Origin: Gordonia sp. KTR9
Lineage (GTDB): Bacteria; Actinomycetota; Actinomycetes; Mycobacteriales; Mycobacteriaceae
Direction of reading: 5' to 3'
NCBI RefSeq assembly: GCF_000143885.2
Contig: NC_018581.1
Span: 3,658,001-3,722,000, forward strand
DNA: 64,000 nucleotides
This document shows positions 9,062-17,048 of the stretch, in pieces; within the stretch, counting starts at the first letter, position 1, and each line of letters opens with the position of its first letter. The position numbers and the translations under genes were made by a program. The notes below the pieces were generated by a model. The model had not been told where the DNA came from. It worked only from the letters and a program-made list of their open reading frames with translations, and made no database searches.

Positions 9062-10927
9062 TCACAACGCATCGACGGCCAAGTCCATGACCGAATCGTC
9101 CACGTCGCAGGCGCTCCGGGCATCGGCGATCACCACCGGAAGCACGTTGCGGGCGAAGAACTTTGCCGCGCCCACCTTGCCCTCGTAGAACGATCGGTCA
9201 CTGCTGCGGCCGAACTCCGACCGTTGCAGAGCTTCCTCCGCGACGTCGCCGGCACGAAGAAGCAACCAGGCCACCACGAGGTCACCGAGCATGAACATGA
9301 GTCGCGTCGCATTCAATCCGACGCGGTAGATGCCCTTCGCACGGCCGTCTTCGGATCTCGGATCAGAGGCCGTCAAGTCGGCGAGCATCGCGGTCACGAC
9401 GTCGCGGACGGCCTGGGTGGCCTCGGCCAGCAAGGCGCTCGCGTCGGCCGGCACGCGTCGGCCTTCCCGCGTGGCGAAGACGGTGATCTCCTCCAGCAGG
9501 TGGTCGAGCGCGACTCCCCTGTTCCTCGCGATCTTGCGGAAGAACAGATCCTGCGCCTGCATCGCCGTCGTGCCCTCGTACACGGTGTCGATCTTGGCGT
9601 CGCGCACGTACTGCTCGACCGGGTAGTCCTGCAGGTAGCCCGAACCGCCCAGGGTCTGTAGCGATTCGGTACCGAGTACGGTCCACGACCGCTCGGACCC
9701 ATACCCTTTGACGATCGGGAGCAGCAGGTCGTTCACCGCCTCGGCCAAGCGGGTGTCCGTGCCTTCGGCGGAGCCGATCGCGATCTCGTCTTGCCATGAC
9801 GCCGCATACAGGACCAGAGACCGCAGACCCTCGGCATAGGACTTCTGCGTGAGCAGGGAGCGACGGACGTCAGGATGCGCGGTGATGGGAACGCGTGGGG
9901 CGTTCGGATTCGATCCCGCAGCGAGATCTGCACCCTGGACGCGAACCCTGGCGTATTCGAGGGCGTTGAGGTATCCCGTGGACAGCGTGGCGATCGCTTT
10001 GCAGCCCACCATCATCCGGGTGTCCTCGAGTACGTCGAACATCTGGTTGATACCGTCGTGGACCTCACCGAGGAGCCACCCGCGAGCCGGCCTGTCGGCG
10101 CCGAGCGTCATCTCGCACGTCGCCGAGACCTTGACACCCATCTTCTTCTCGATCCGGGTCGCATACACCCCGTTGCGTTCACCGGTGAGGTCACCGGTCG
10201 CGACGTCGAAGTGGTACTTCGGCACCAGGAACAGGCTGAGGCCCTTGGTTCCCGGTCCACCCGCACCCTCGACTCCGACGGGACGGGCGAGCACGAGGTG
10301 GAGGATGTTGTCGGCCAGATCGTGCTCGCCGGCGGTGATGAACCGCTTCACCCCCACGAGGTTCCACGTACCGTCCTCGTTGGGGGTTGCCGTCGTCTTT
10401 CCGGCGCCGACGTCCGAACCGGCATCCGGTTCGGTGAGCATCATCGTCACTCCCCAATGCCTCGATGCGACCATCTCGGCAATCCGCTTGTCCCGGTCGG
10501 TCCCTCGGCGCCACACCACCCGGCTCCCGGTCGGAAACGCGAGGTAGGTCCACAGGGTCGGATGTGCCCCCAGGACGAACTCCGCGAGCGCCCAGTTGAG
10601 CGAGCTCGGCGCGGCGGTGCCGCCGAGCTCGGGCAACACCCGAAATCGCCACCACTCCGAGTCGAGCCACGTCTTGTAGGTGGATGCGTACGACGCCGGA
10701 ACCGTGACGGTTCCCGTGACCGGGTCGAATGTCGTCTCCGCGCGGTCGGACTCCTCGAAGGACTCCGCGAGGTGGTCTCGCGCGAGCTGCTCCACCTCCC
10801 GCAACGCCAGGCGGGCCGTATCGGCGTCGACATCCCCGAACGGTCCGACACCGAAAACCGCGTCGCGACCGAACAACTCGAAGAGATTGAACTCGATGTC
10901 GCGCAGATTGCTACGGTAATGCCCCAT
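9062..10927 (-). CDS. Acyl-CoA dehydrogenase (large FadE type)
   Basis: A 621-residue FAD enzyme. It starts MGHYRSNLRDIEFNLFEL, the short N-terminal domain of large actinobacterial FadE proteins. The core has MMLTEPDAGSDVG (substrate loop), VGVKRFITAGEHD and LQTLGGSGYLQDYPVEQYVRDAKI, with the catalytic Glu in VYEGTTAMQAQDLF. A C-terminal helical domain follows, hence the length over the usual 380. It would introduce the alpha-beta double bond into an acyl-CoA and pass electrons to ETF. An excellent ribosome site, GGAGGTGATC, precedes the ATG. Its substrate may be an acid released in the surrounding BVMO/esterase pathway. Confidence 0.92.
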   Translation of the reverse strand: MGHYRSNLRDIEFNLFELFGRDAVFGVGPFGDVDADTARLALREVEQLARDHLAESFEESDRAETTFDPVTGTVTVPASYASTYKTWLDSEWWRFRVLPELGGTAAPSSLNWALAEFVLGAHPTLWTYLAFPTGSRVVWRRGTDRDKRIAEMVASRHWGVTMMLTEPDAGSDVGAGKTTATPNEDGTWNLVGVKRFITAGEHDLADNILHLVLARPVGVEGAGGPGTKGLSLFLVPKYHFDVATGDLTGERNGVYATRIEKKMGVKVSATCEMTLGADRPARGWLLGEVHDGINQMFDVLEDTRMMVGCKAIATLSTGYLNALEYARVRVQGADLAAGSNPNAPRVPITAHPDVRRSLLTQKSYAEGLRSLVLYAASWQDEIAIGSAEGTDTRLAEAVNDLLLPIVKGYGSERSWTVLGTESLQTLGGSGYLQDYPVEQYVRDAKIDTVYEGTTAMQAQDLFFRKIARNRGVALDHLLEEITVFATREGRRVPADASALLAEATQAVRDVVTAMLADLTASDPRSEDGRAKGIYRVGLNATRLMFMLGDLVVAWLLLRAGDVAEEALQRSEFGRSSDRSFYEGKVGAAKFFARNVLPVVIADARSACDVDDSVMDLAVDAL

Positions 10928-11015
10928 TGTCGATCACCTCCTCACTTGCCGATCCCATGACCGCACATGCAACCGCGATGCCCGGATCACCTGCGGCCGG
11001 CGGCTGTCTGCTGTG

Positions 11016-12218
11016 TCAGTCCTTCGCCTGTGCATAGATCGGCAGGAGCACGGCGGCGGAGTCGACGAGCATCTTGGGATCGACGAGCAGATGCTGCGTC
11101 GCCACGTGCATGTCCCGTACATAACGGCCGAGTGTGCTGGTCGAGCCGATGCTCTTGCTGCCACCCCACCGGTGCGCGAACTCGACCACGTCCAGCGCGA
11201 CTTCGTGCACCCACGACAGCATCTGGGTGACTCGCGCAACGTGCTCGGGAGTGATCGGGTCACCCGCCGCCACGGTGGCCTCGGCTGCACGGGTGACGTC
11301 GTAGACGTAGAGCCGGGCAGCGCGCAGGTTGGCTTCCTTGCGTGCGAAGTCGATGCGGAAGAAATCGGCTTCGCCGACCGGCATCGTGTAGTTGGGGCGC
11401 ATCTTTCCCGTGGTCAGATCCGCGACCAGTTCCAGTGCGCGGGTCGCGATCCCGAGTGCGATCGACGCGTGCGGCAGACCACCGGCCAGTTCGTTGGTCA
11501 GCTGGTACATGACCTCGGGCCGAGTCGGTGTGCCACCGAAGGTCGGCGTCGTGTACTCGGCCGGGACGAACTGCTTGGTGACCCGGTAGTCGTGACTGCC
11601 GGTGCCCGCCAGACCCCAGACGTCCCAGTTCGTCGAGAACTCCACCTGGTCCTTGGGCATCAAGGCGATGCGCGCTTGCGGTTGCCCGTTCTCACCCAGG
11701 ATCGGGTTGCCGTTCTCGTCGGCGACGACGAACCCCGCCCCGATCCAGGTCGCGTGGTCCGAACCGCTCGCGAACGAATAGTCACCGTCGATGATGTAGC
11801 CGCCGTCGACCTTGACTCCCATGTGACGGGGAAGGAGCTGACCGGCGGCGATGAACGGGCGATCCGCACCGAAGACGGTCGCGGCGACCTCCGGTGCGAG
11901 GTATCCCACGACGCCCGCGGTGCCCCACTCACTGGCCATCCAGGCCCACCCCACCGAGGCGTCGGCCTTGGTCACCTCCTCGAACACGCGCATGCCCTCA
12001 CTGGGCAGAAGACCTCCGCCGCCCAGATCCTCGGGGATCAGCATTCCGTGCAATCCCAGCTCGACCAGCGCATCGGCCACCGGCTTGGTGATGGTGCGTT
12101 CCCGTTCGATGGCCGCGGCCTCGTCACGGATCAGGGACGTGATCGATCGGGCGCGCTGAAGGTAGTCGGCCTCTTTCGAGGACGTGGCGGTGGTGTCGGG
12201 GCTCAGAACTTCGGTCAT
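11016..12218 (-). CDS. Acyl-CoA dehydrogenase-fold flavin-dependent monooxygenase (HsaA-like)
   Basis: About 400 residues with the acyl-CoA dehydrogenase fold: LVELGLHGMLIPEDLGGGG, DGDYSFASGSDHATWIGAG, GLAGTGSHDYRV and a helical C-terminus with HRWGGSKSIGSTSTLGR. The layout matches two-component flavin monooxygenases such as HsaA that hydroxylate phenols using reduced flavin; the reductase at 7495-8019 is the obvious partner. I chose the ATG at 12218 because GGAAGG lies seven bases upstream; ATGs at 12224 and 12245 are alternatives. The promoter carries TTGACA and TAGCTT with a palindrome between. It could instead be a true dehydrogenase. Confidence 0.8.
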   Translation of the reverse strand: MTEVLSPDTTATSSKEADYLQRARSITSLIRDEAAAIERERTITKPVADALVELGLHGMLIPEDLGGGGLLPSEGMRVFEEVTKADASVGWAWMASEWGTAGVVGYLAPEVAATVFGADRPFIAAGQLLPRHMGVKVDGGYIIDGDYSFASGSDHATWIGAGFVVADENGNPILGENGQPQARIALMPKDQVEFSTNWDVWGLAGTGSHDYRVTKQFVPAEYTTPTFGGTPTRPEVMYQLTNELAGGLPHASIALGIATRALELVADLTTGKMRPNYTMPVGEADFFRIDFARKEANLRAARLYVYDVTRAAEATVAAGDPITPEHVARVTQMLSWVHEVALDVVEFAHRWGGSKSIGSTSTLGRYVRDMHVATQHLLVDPKMLVDSAAVLLPIYAQAKD

Positions 12219-12337
12219 GACCATGCCTTCCGTACGGATGTCCATCCGGCGTGCCCACGTCGACTTCCTTGGACGCGACCGGTGTTTCTTGAACTCTCGG
12301 TGCTCGACGTTCGCTGCTCGAACGACCGGATGTGATT

Positions 12338-12365
12338 AAGCTAACATAGTAAGTACTAATGTCAA
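12338..12365 (-). promoter_or_regulatory. Leftward promoter of the HsaA-like gene
   Basis: On the minus strand TTGACA (12365-12360) and TAGCTT (12343-12338) are separated by 16 bases. A palindrome, TAGTA-AG-TACTA, fills the spacer, so a bound repressor would block it. Confidence 0.5.
12347..12358. promoter_or_regulatory. Candidate operator 1, TAGTAAGTACTA
   Basis: A perfect 5-2-5 inverted repeat (TAGTA/TACTA) placed between the -35 and -10 of the leftward promoter. A near copy is at 12413. Confidence 0.45.
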
Positions 12366-12412
12366 GCATCAATTTTGCAGGTGAAGCGGTTATTGACCGT
12401 CGAGTCAAGCCA

Positions 12413-12424
12413 TAGTAAGCATTA
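12413..12424. promoter_or_regulatory. Candidate operator 2, TAGTAAGCATTA
   Basis: Differs from operator 1 at two of twelve bases. It lies 15 bases after a TTGACC (12393-12398) that could be the -35 of the rightward luciferase-like/BVMO transcript. The two sites are 66 bases apart. Confidence 0.4.
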
Positions 12425-12517
12425 ACACCAGGTCTTCGAAGCAACAGCAGACCGAGCCACACACCACTGTCGAATTCGCGATCGGGCGACACCATCGAGG
12501 AAGCAGGGATTCCCACC

Positions 12518-13588
12518 ATGCGCATCGGCACCGTTCTCGGCCATGGCCGCAGTTTCGACCAGATCGCCACCGAGACAGCTGATTACGAGTCGGTCGGACT
12601 CGACTCCGCAACTCTCGGGGAGGCCTACACCTTCGACGCCGTGTCTCAGCTCGGATATCTGGCCGCGCGGACGACCACGATCGAGCTCGCCACGGGCATA
12701 CTCGCGCTCGATGCGCGAACCCCCGCGACCTTGGCGATGACCGCCGCCGGACTCGACTACGTGTCGAAGGGGCGGTTTCGCCTCGGGATCGGCGCCTCCG
12801 GACCCCAGGTCGTGGAGGGATTCCATGGCGTCGCATTCGAGCACGCAGTGGGAAAGTCTCGCGAGATCATCGACATCTGCCGCACGGTGTGGCGGCGCGA
12901 ACCACTCCGCCACGATGGCCGCCGATTTCAGATACCGGTTCCGCCCGAGCGCGGAACCGGCTTGGGAAAGCCCCTCAAGTTGATCAATCATCCTGTACGA
13001 TCGGACATCCCGATCTCGATTGCCGCGCTGGGCGAGACCATGGTCGCGCTGACCGCGGAGCTGGCGCAGGGGTGGGAACCGATCTTCTTCTATCCCGAGA
13101 AGATGCAGGCGGTCTGGGGAGAGGCCCTGCGACGCGGTCAGGCGGCTCGCGATCCCGCTCTGGGTGATCTCGACATCATCGTCCGGTTACCGTTCGCCAT
13201 CGTCGACGACGATTCGGCGTGGCTGGATCGTGCCCGACCCCAGCTCGCGCTCTACATCGGCGGGATGGGATCGCGTGAGAAGAACTTCTACAACTCGTTG
13301 GCGCGACGGTACGGATTCGACGCGGAGGCCGGCGCCATCCAGGACCTGTTCCTGTCCGGACGCCACAAGGAGGCCGCAGCGGCCGTGCCCGACGAACTGG
13401 TTCGCGCGACATCGTTGATCGGGCCGGTGTCCTACGTCGCCGAACGCGTCGCCATGCTCGAGGAGCTCGGCGTCGGCCTGCTGAACGTCGTCCCGATGGC
13501 TGACACACATCCCGAACGCCTCGCCGCGGTCGAGTCTCTCCGTGACCTCGTCGATCGAACAGACCCCCCTGGAAAGCAGGAGTCATGA
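12518..13588 (+). CDS. Luciferase-like (LLM class) flavin/F420-dependent oxidoreductase
   Basis: 356 residues of the bacterial luciferase-like TIM-barrel family: LGEAYTFDAVSQLGYLAART, LATGILALDARTPATLAMTA, GRFRLGIGASGPQVVEGFHG and, near the C-terminus, GPVSYVAERVAMLEELGVGLLNV. In actinobacteria many use coenzyme F420 rather than FMN. Its stop overlaps the ATG of the BVMO gene (ATGA), so both belong to one operon and probably one pathway. It is divergent from the HsaA-like gene, with two similar palindromes between. The substrate is unknown. Confidence 0.87.
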   Translation: MRIGTVLGHGRSFDQIATETADYESVGLDSATLGEAYTFDAVSQLGYLAARTTTIELATGILALDARTPATLAMTAAGLDYVSKGRFRLGIGASGPQVVEGFHGVAFEHAVGKSREIIDICRTVWRREPLRHDGRRFQIPVPPERGTGLGKPLKLINHPVRSDIPISIAALGETMVALTAELAQGWEPIFFYPEKMQAVWGEALRRGQAARDPALGDLDIIVRLPFAIVDDDSAWLDRARPQLALYIGGMGSREKNFYNSLARRYGFDAEAGAIQDLFLSGRHKEAAAAVPDELVRATSLIGPVSYVAERVAMLEELGVGLLNVVPMADTHPERLAAVESLRDLVDRTDPPGKQES

Positions 13589-15513
13589 CCCTCACCATCA
13601 CGCCGAATCCGCAACTCGACCGCGAGACCGTGCACAGCGTCGTCTCGGCGGGCAATGTCGCCTGCCTGTTGCCGGTCCTCTACCAGCTGACCGGTGAGGA
13701 GAAGTGGTTGTCGGCCCCGTACACCCCACGGTCACCCAGGGGGTTCGAAGAGCTGAACGACGGCGGTCTACCGCCGGAGATCCGCGCCGAGATCCACGAT
13801 GCGGTGACCGACGCGGTCCTCGATTGGTGCAACGGGAAGCCACCGGCCTACCCGTCACCGTCCGGCGCGGAGCTCGCCCGCCTGATGAGCACCGCCATGG
13901 GTGAGTCGATCGGTGCGGAGTACTCGCCGATGGTGGCGGAGCAACTCGGCTTCGCCCCCTATCAACCGGTCGACATCGGAAGCCGTATCCAGGACTCGCG
14001 CAACGACTTCCATGTCGTGATCGTCGGTGCGGGAATCTCCGGTCTGGTCTGCGCGATCAATCTGGAGAAGGCGGGCATTCCGTACACGATCTTCGAACGA
14101 GACGAACACCTCGGCGGCACGTGGTGGGCCAACCGCTATCCCGGTGCTCGCGTGGACATCCCGAGTGACCTCTATTCGTTCTCCTTCCACCCGAAGAACT
14201 GGTCGGAGTACTTCGCCAGGCGGGACGAGATCTTCGACTACGTCTCGGACGTGGCCCGGGAACACGGCATCGTCGAGCGGGTTCGGCTGCGGCACACCGT
14301 GGACTCCGCGGTGTGGGACGACGCGGACCAGCGGTGGGTGCTGTCGGTCACCGGCGCCGACGGCCGACAGCACGACGTCGGCGCGACCGCGCTGGTGACG
14401 GCCGCCGGACTGCACAGCACGCCGAACATCCCCGCGTACCCGGGTATATCGGAGTTCACCGGACAGATCGTCCACTCCGCGCAATGGCCCGCCGACGTGG
14501 ACCTCACCGGCAAACGCGTCGCGGTCGTCGGAAGCGGAGCGAGCGCGATGCAACTCGTCGTCGCCATCTCCGAGCAGGTCCAGTCGATGACGATCGTGCA
14601 GCGCCAACCTCAGTGGATCACTCCGAACGAGCACTACTTCGCGCCGTCGGATACCGCCAAACACTGGTTGTTCGACAACATCCCGTTCTACCGCGGCTGG
14701 TACCGCTTCCGCCTCTACTGGCTTTACACCGAACGCACCTTTGCCGCGCTTCCCGTAGATCCGGACCGCGCCGCGAAGGGGAAGCAGGTCAGCTCGCTGA
14801 ACGATGCCTTCCGGGCACACTTCACCGCCTATCTCGAACATCAGCTCGGCGGCGACGCTGATCTGATCCGCCGAACGACCCCTGACCATCCTCCGTTCGG
14901 CAAACGGCTCCTCATCGACAACGGCTGGTTCGCCACCCTGCGCAAGAGCAACGTCGAGCTGCTCACCGACCGCGTCGAGCGACTCACGCCGACAGGAATC
15001 GTGACAGCCGACGGCGTGGCACGCGAGATCGACGTGCTGATCCTGTGCACCGGTTTCCAGCAGCAGCGATTCCTGTTCCCGATGGAGATCCGCGGCCGGG
15101 AAGGAACGTCATTGCGGGAGAGCTGGTCTGACGACAACGGTCGCGCCTACCTGGGAATCACCACACCGGGCTTCCCGAATCTCTTCTTCCTGTACGGGCC
15201 CAACACCAATCCTCCCGGGGGCAGCTACATCACCATCGCAGAGGCCCAGGTGCGCTACATCGTCGAATCGATCTCTCGACTGGTCACCGATGATCTGGCC
15301 TCGATCGAATGCCGTCCCGAACCCTACGAGCGATACAACGAGGAGCTCGACGCCGCGAACGACGCCATGGTCTATGCCATGGACGGCGTCGACAGCTACT
15401 ACCGCAACACCAGCGGCCGCGTGGTGACCAATTCGCCGTGGCCGGTTCGCGAATACTGGAGCCGAACGACCCACCCGGAGCCGAGCGACTTCGTGAGCAC
15501 CCCGCTCCGCTGA
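13585..15513 (+). CDS. Baeyer-Villiger monooxygenase, 4-hydroxyacetophenone monooxygenase-like
   Basis: 642 residues. After a roughly 130-residue N-terminal extension comes an FAD Rossmann motif (VGAGISGLVCAINLEKAG), then GGTWWANRYPGARVDIPS, the class fingerprint FTGQIVHSAQWP (about residues 291-302), and an NADPH Rossmann motif (VVGSGASAMQLV). The extension and length match hydroxyacetophenone monooxygenase more than the shorter cyclohexanone type. It should insert oxygen next to a ketone carbonyl, giving an ester or lactone, using NADPH and O2. Two esterases at 6563-8943 could cleave the product. It is translationally coupled to the luciferase-like gene. The actual ketone cannot be deduced. 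Confidence 0.9.
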   Translation: MTLTITPNPQLDRETVHSVVSAGNVACLLPVLYQLTGEEKWLSAPYTPRSPRGFEELNDGGLPPEIRAEIHDAVTDAVLDWCNGKPPAYPSPSGAELARLMSTAMGESIGAEYSPMVAEQLGFAPYQPVDIGSRIQDSRNDFHVVIVGAGISGLVCAINLEKAGIPYTIFERDEHLGGTWWANRYPGARVDIPSDLYSFSFHPKNWSEYFARRDEIFDYVSDVAREHGIVERVRLRHTVDSAVWDDADQRWVLSVTGADGRQHDVGATALVTAAGLHSTPNIPAYPGISEFTGQIVHSAQWPADVDLTGKRVAVVGSGASAMQLVVAISEQVQSMTIVQRQPQWITPNEHYFAPSDTAKHWLFDNIPFYRGWYRFRLYWLYTERTFAALPVDPDRAAKGKQVSSLNDAFRAHFTAYLEHQLGGDADLIRRTTPDHPPFGKRLLIDNGWFATLRKSNVELLTDRVERLTPTGIVTADGVAREIDVLILCTGFQQQRFLFPMEIRGREGTSLRESWSDDNGRAYLGITTPGFPNLFFLYGPNTNPPGGSYITIAEAQVRYIVESISRLVTDDLASIECRPEPYERYNEELDAANDAMVYAMDGVDSYYRNTSGRVVTNSPWPVREYWSRTTHPEPSDFVSTPLR

Positions 15514-15586
15514 ACCTCAGCCTGCTAGTGTCTCGGCGGCGGCATGGTCGCCGTCGAGCGCCCGGTCTCATGAAACGCCGGTGCTC

Positions 15587-15647
15587 GTCGAGCGTGCGTC
15601 GGATTTCGTCGACCGTGCGTCAAATCCCGTCGACTGGGCGTCTCCGG
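15587..15647. repeat. 21-base tandem repeat, nearly three units
   Basis: Units start at 15587, 15608 and 15629, each opening GTCGA and followed by GCGTC; units 1 and 2 share 16 of 21 bases. It lies in the 152-base gap between the BVMO gene and the decayed ligase, just after the ligase's 3' end. A mutational product of strand slippage is the simplest reading. Confidence 0.7.
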
Positions 15648-15665
15648 AGGGTCGAGGACCGGAAG

Positions 15666-16622
15666 TCAGTTCACCGACCGCGCTCGCCCATCCCAGAAGG
15701 GCGCGCGCAGCTCGCGTTTGAGCACCTTGCCCACGGCGTTGCGGGGCAGCACGTCCACGAACAGCACGTCGACCGGGGCCTTGAAACGAGCGAGGTGTGC
15801 ACGACAGTGAGCCAGTACGTCGTCGTCGGTGATGACGGAGTCGGGTGAGGCAACCACCACGGCCACCGGGCTCTCTCCCCATTTGTCACTCGGCACGCCC
15901 ACAACCGCTGCGTCGGCGATGCCGTCTATGCCGAAGAGGACATCTTCGATCTCGCGCGGGTAGATGTTCTCCCCGCCGGAGATGATCATGTCCTTCACCC
16001 GGTCGGAGATGAAGAGAAAACCCTCCTCATCGAGGTGGCCCGCGTCCCCGGTGTGCAGCCAGCCATCGACCAGCGTCGTACGGGTGGCGTCGTCAAGACC
16101 CCAGTAGCCGCTCATGAGCTGCTCGCCGTGAACGAGCACCTCGCCCACCGCTCCGGCCGGCAGTTCGACACCGTCCCGAGAGACGACCTTGACCGCGGAC
16201 CCGATCACCGGCCGACCGGCCGACGCCAGGTTCCCGGGATCCGAACGCAGCGCGCGGCGGTGGTCTTCAGGCGCCAGGACCGTTGCGACAGCGCAGCATT
16301 CGGTCATCCCGGCAGCCTGGTCGTAGTCGCGCACCACCCGGATGGAACAGCCACCCGCGGTATAGGCCAGATCTGCAAAGGCCGCGCCGGCATGGAACAT
16401 CGGCATCATGCACAGGGTGCGCTTACGATTCGCGTCGAGGGCGAGTTGGATCTGCCGGGAGAACCGCACCCAGAGCCGCGGCGTGGTCTTCGTGGACCAC
16501 GGCCAGACGACATCCCGCGTCGGTGACGATGTACTCCCACTCCGGCGGCGCCAGTCGGAAATTGAGCGGCACGGGCACCACACCCGCACGGGATGCGCCG
16601 AAATACAGCGTGATGCGACTAC
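15666..16622 (-). pseudogene. Decayed acyl-CoA synthetase (FadD-like) with N-terminal and internal deletions
   Basis: The C-terminal third is intact (SAGRPVIGSAVKVV, GDAGHLDEEGFLFISDR, KDMIISGGENIYPREIEDV, RNAVGKVLKREL). Upstream the protein is in pieces. One frame (16619-16435) reads YFGASRAGVVPVPLNFRLAP and stops at TAA. Another reads TLCMMPMFHAGAAFADLAY and then jumps straight to QAAGMTECC. The first 70 or so residues, the ATP-binding P-loop (TSGTTGxPKG) and about 80 residues before the GMTE motif are absent. Without the P-loop it cannot activate acids. The intact ligase at 18113-19672 may have replaced it. A short translated C-terminal fragment cannot be excluded. Confidence 0.85.
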
Positions 16623-16638
16623 GGCCGGTCGAGGAGCG

Positions 16639-17046
16639 TCAGCCCGGCAGTCCGCTGCGCAAAGCGGTCGAGATCTGCTCGTGGACATCGTCATCGGTGA
16701 AGCGAAGGACGGCGTCCACCGCCTTCGACGAGGTGTCCGGATCGACGTATGACCGTGCCAGCGCCGTCGAGATCGCTCGACGCCCCTGCCGTAGGCACTC
16801 GACGCCTTCGCCGACGACGTCGTGATCGAGACCCAGATCGCGCGCGAGAACGTCGGTCGCGTGGATGTTCCGCGTCAATCTCTCGGCGTTCCAGTCGATC
16901 CGGTCGACGATGTTGTCGAGGGCCTCGATGACCGCGGCCAGCTCCAGCCGGGCGGTCGTGTCGGTCAGATCCCCGGCGACGCGATGGGCCAGGGTGTCGC
17001 GGATGGTGGCGAAGACCTGACTCGGTTCGGTGGAGTAGACGGTCAT
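16639..17046 (-). CDS. Conserved-looking helical protein of unknown function, 135 residues
   Basis: Begins MTVYSTEPSQVFATIRDTLAH and is rich in predicted helix (LELAAVIEALDNIVDRIDWNAERL), without signal peptide, membrane segment or cysteine pair. It starts two bases after the stop of the phosphotransferase-like gene, so the two are probably co-transcribed and their products may act together. The decayed ligase begins right after its stop codon. I do not recognise the family. Confidence 0.75.
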   Translation of the reverse strand: MTVYSTEPSQVFATIRDTLAHRVAGDLTDTTARLELAAVIEALDNIVDRIDWNAERLTRNIHATDVLARDLGLDHDVVGEGVECLRQGRRAISTALARSYVDPDTSSKAVDAVLRFTDDDVHEQISTALRSGLPG

Positions 17047-17048
17047 GG

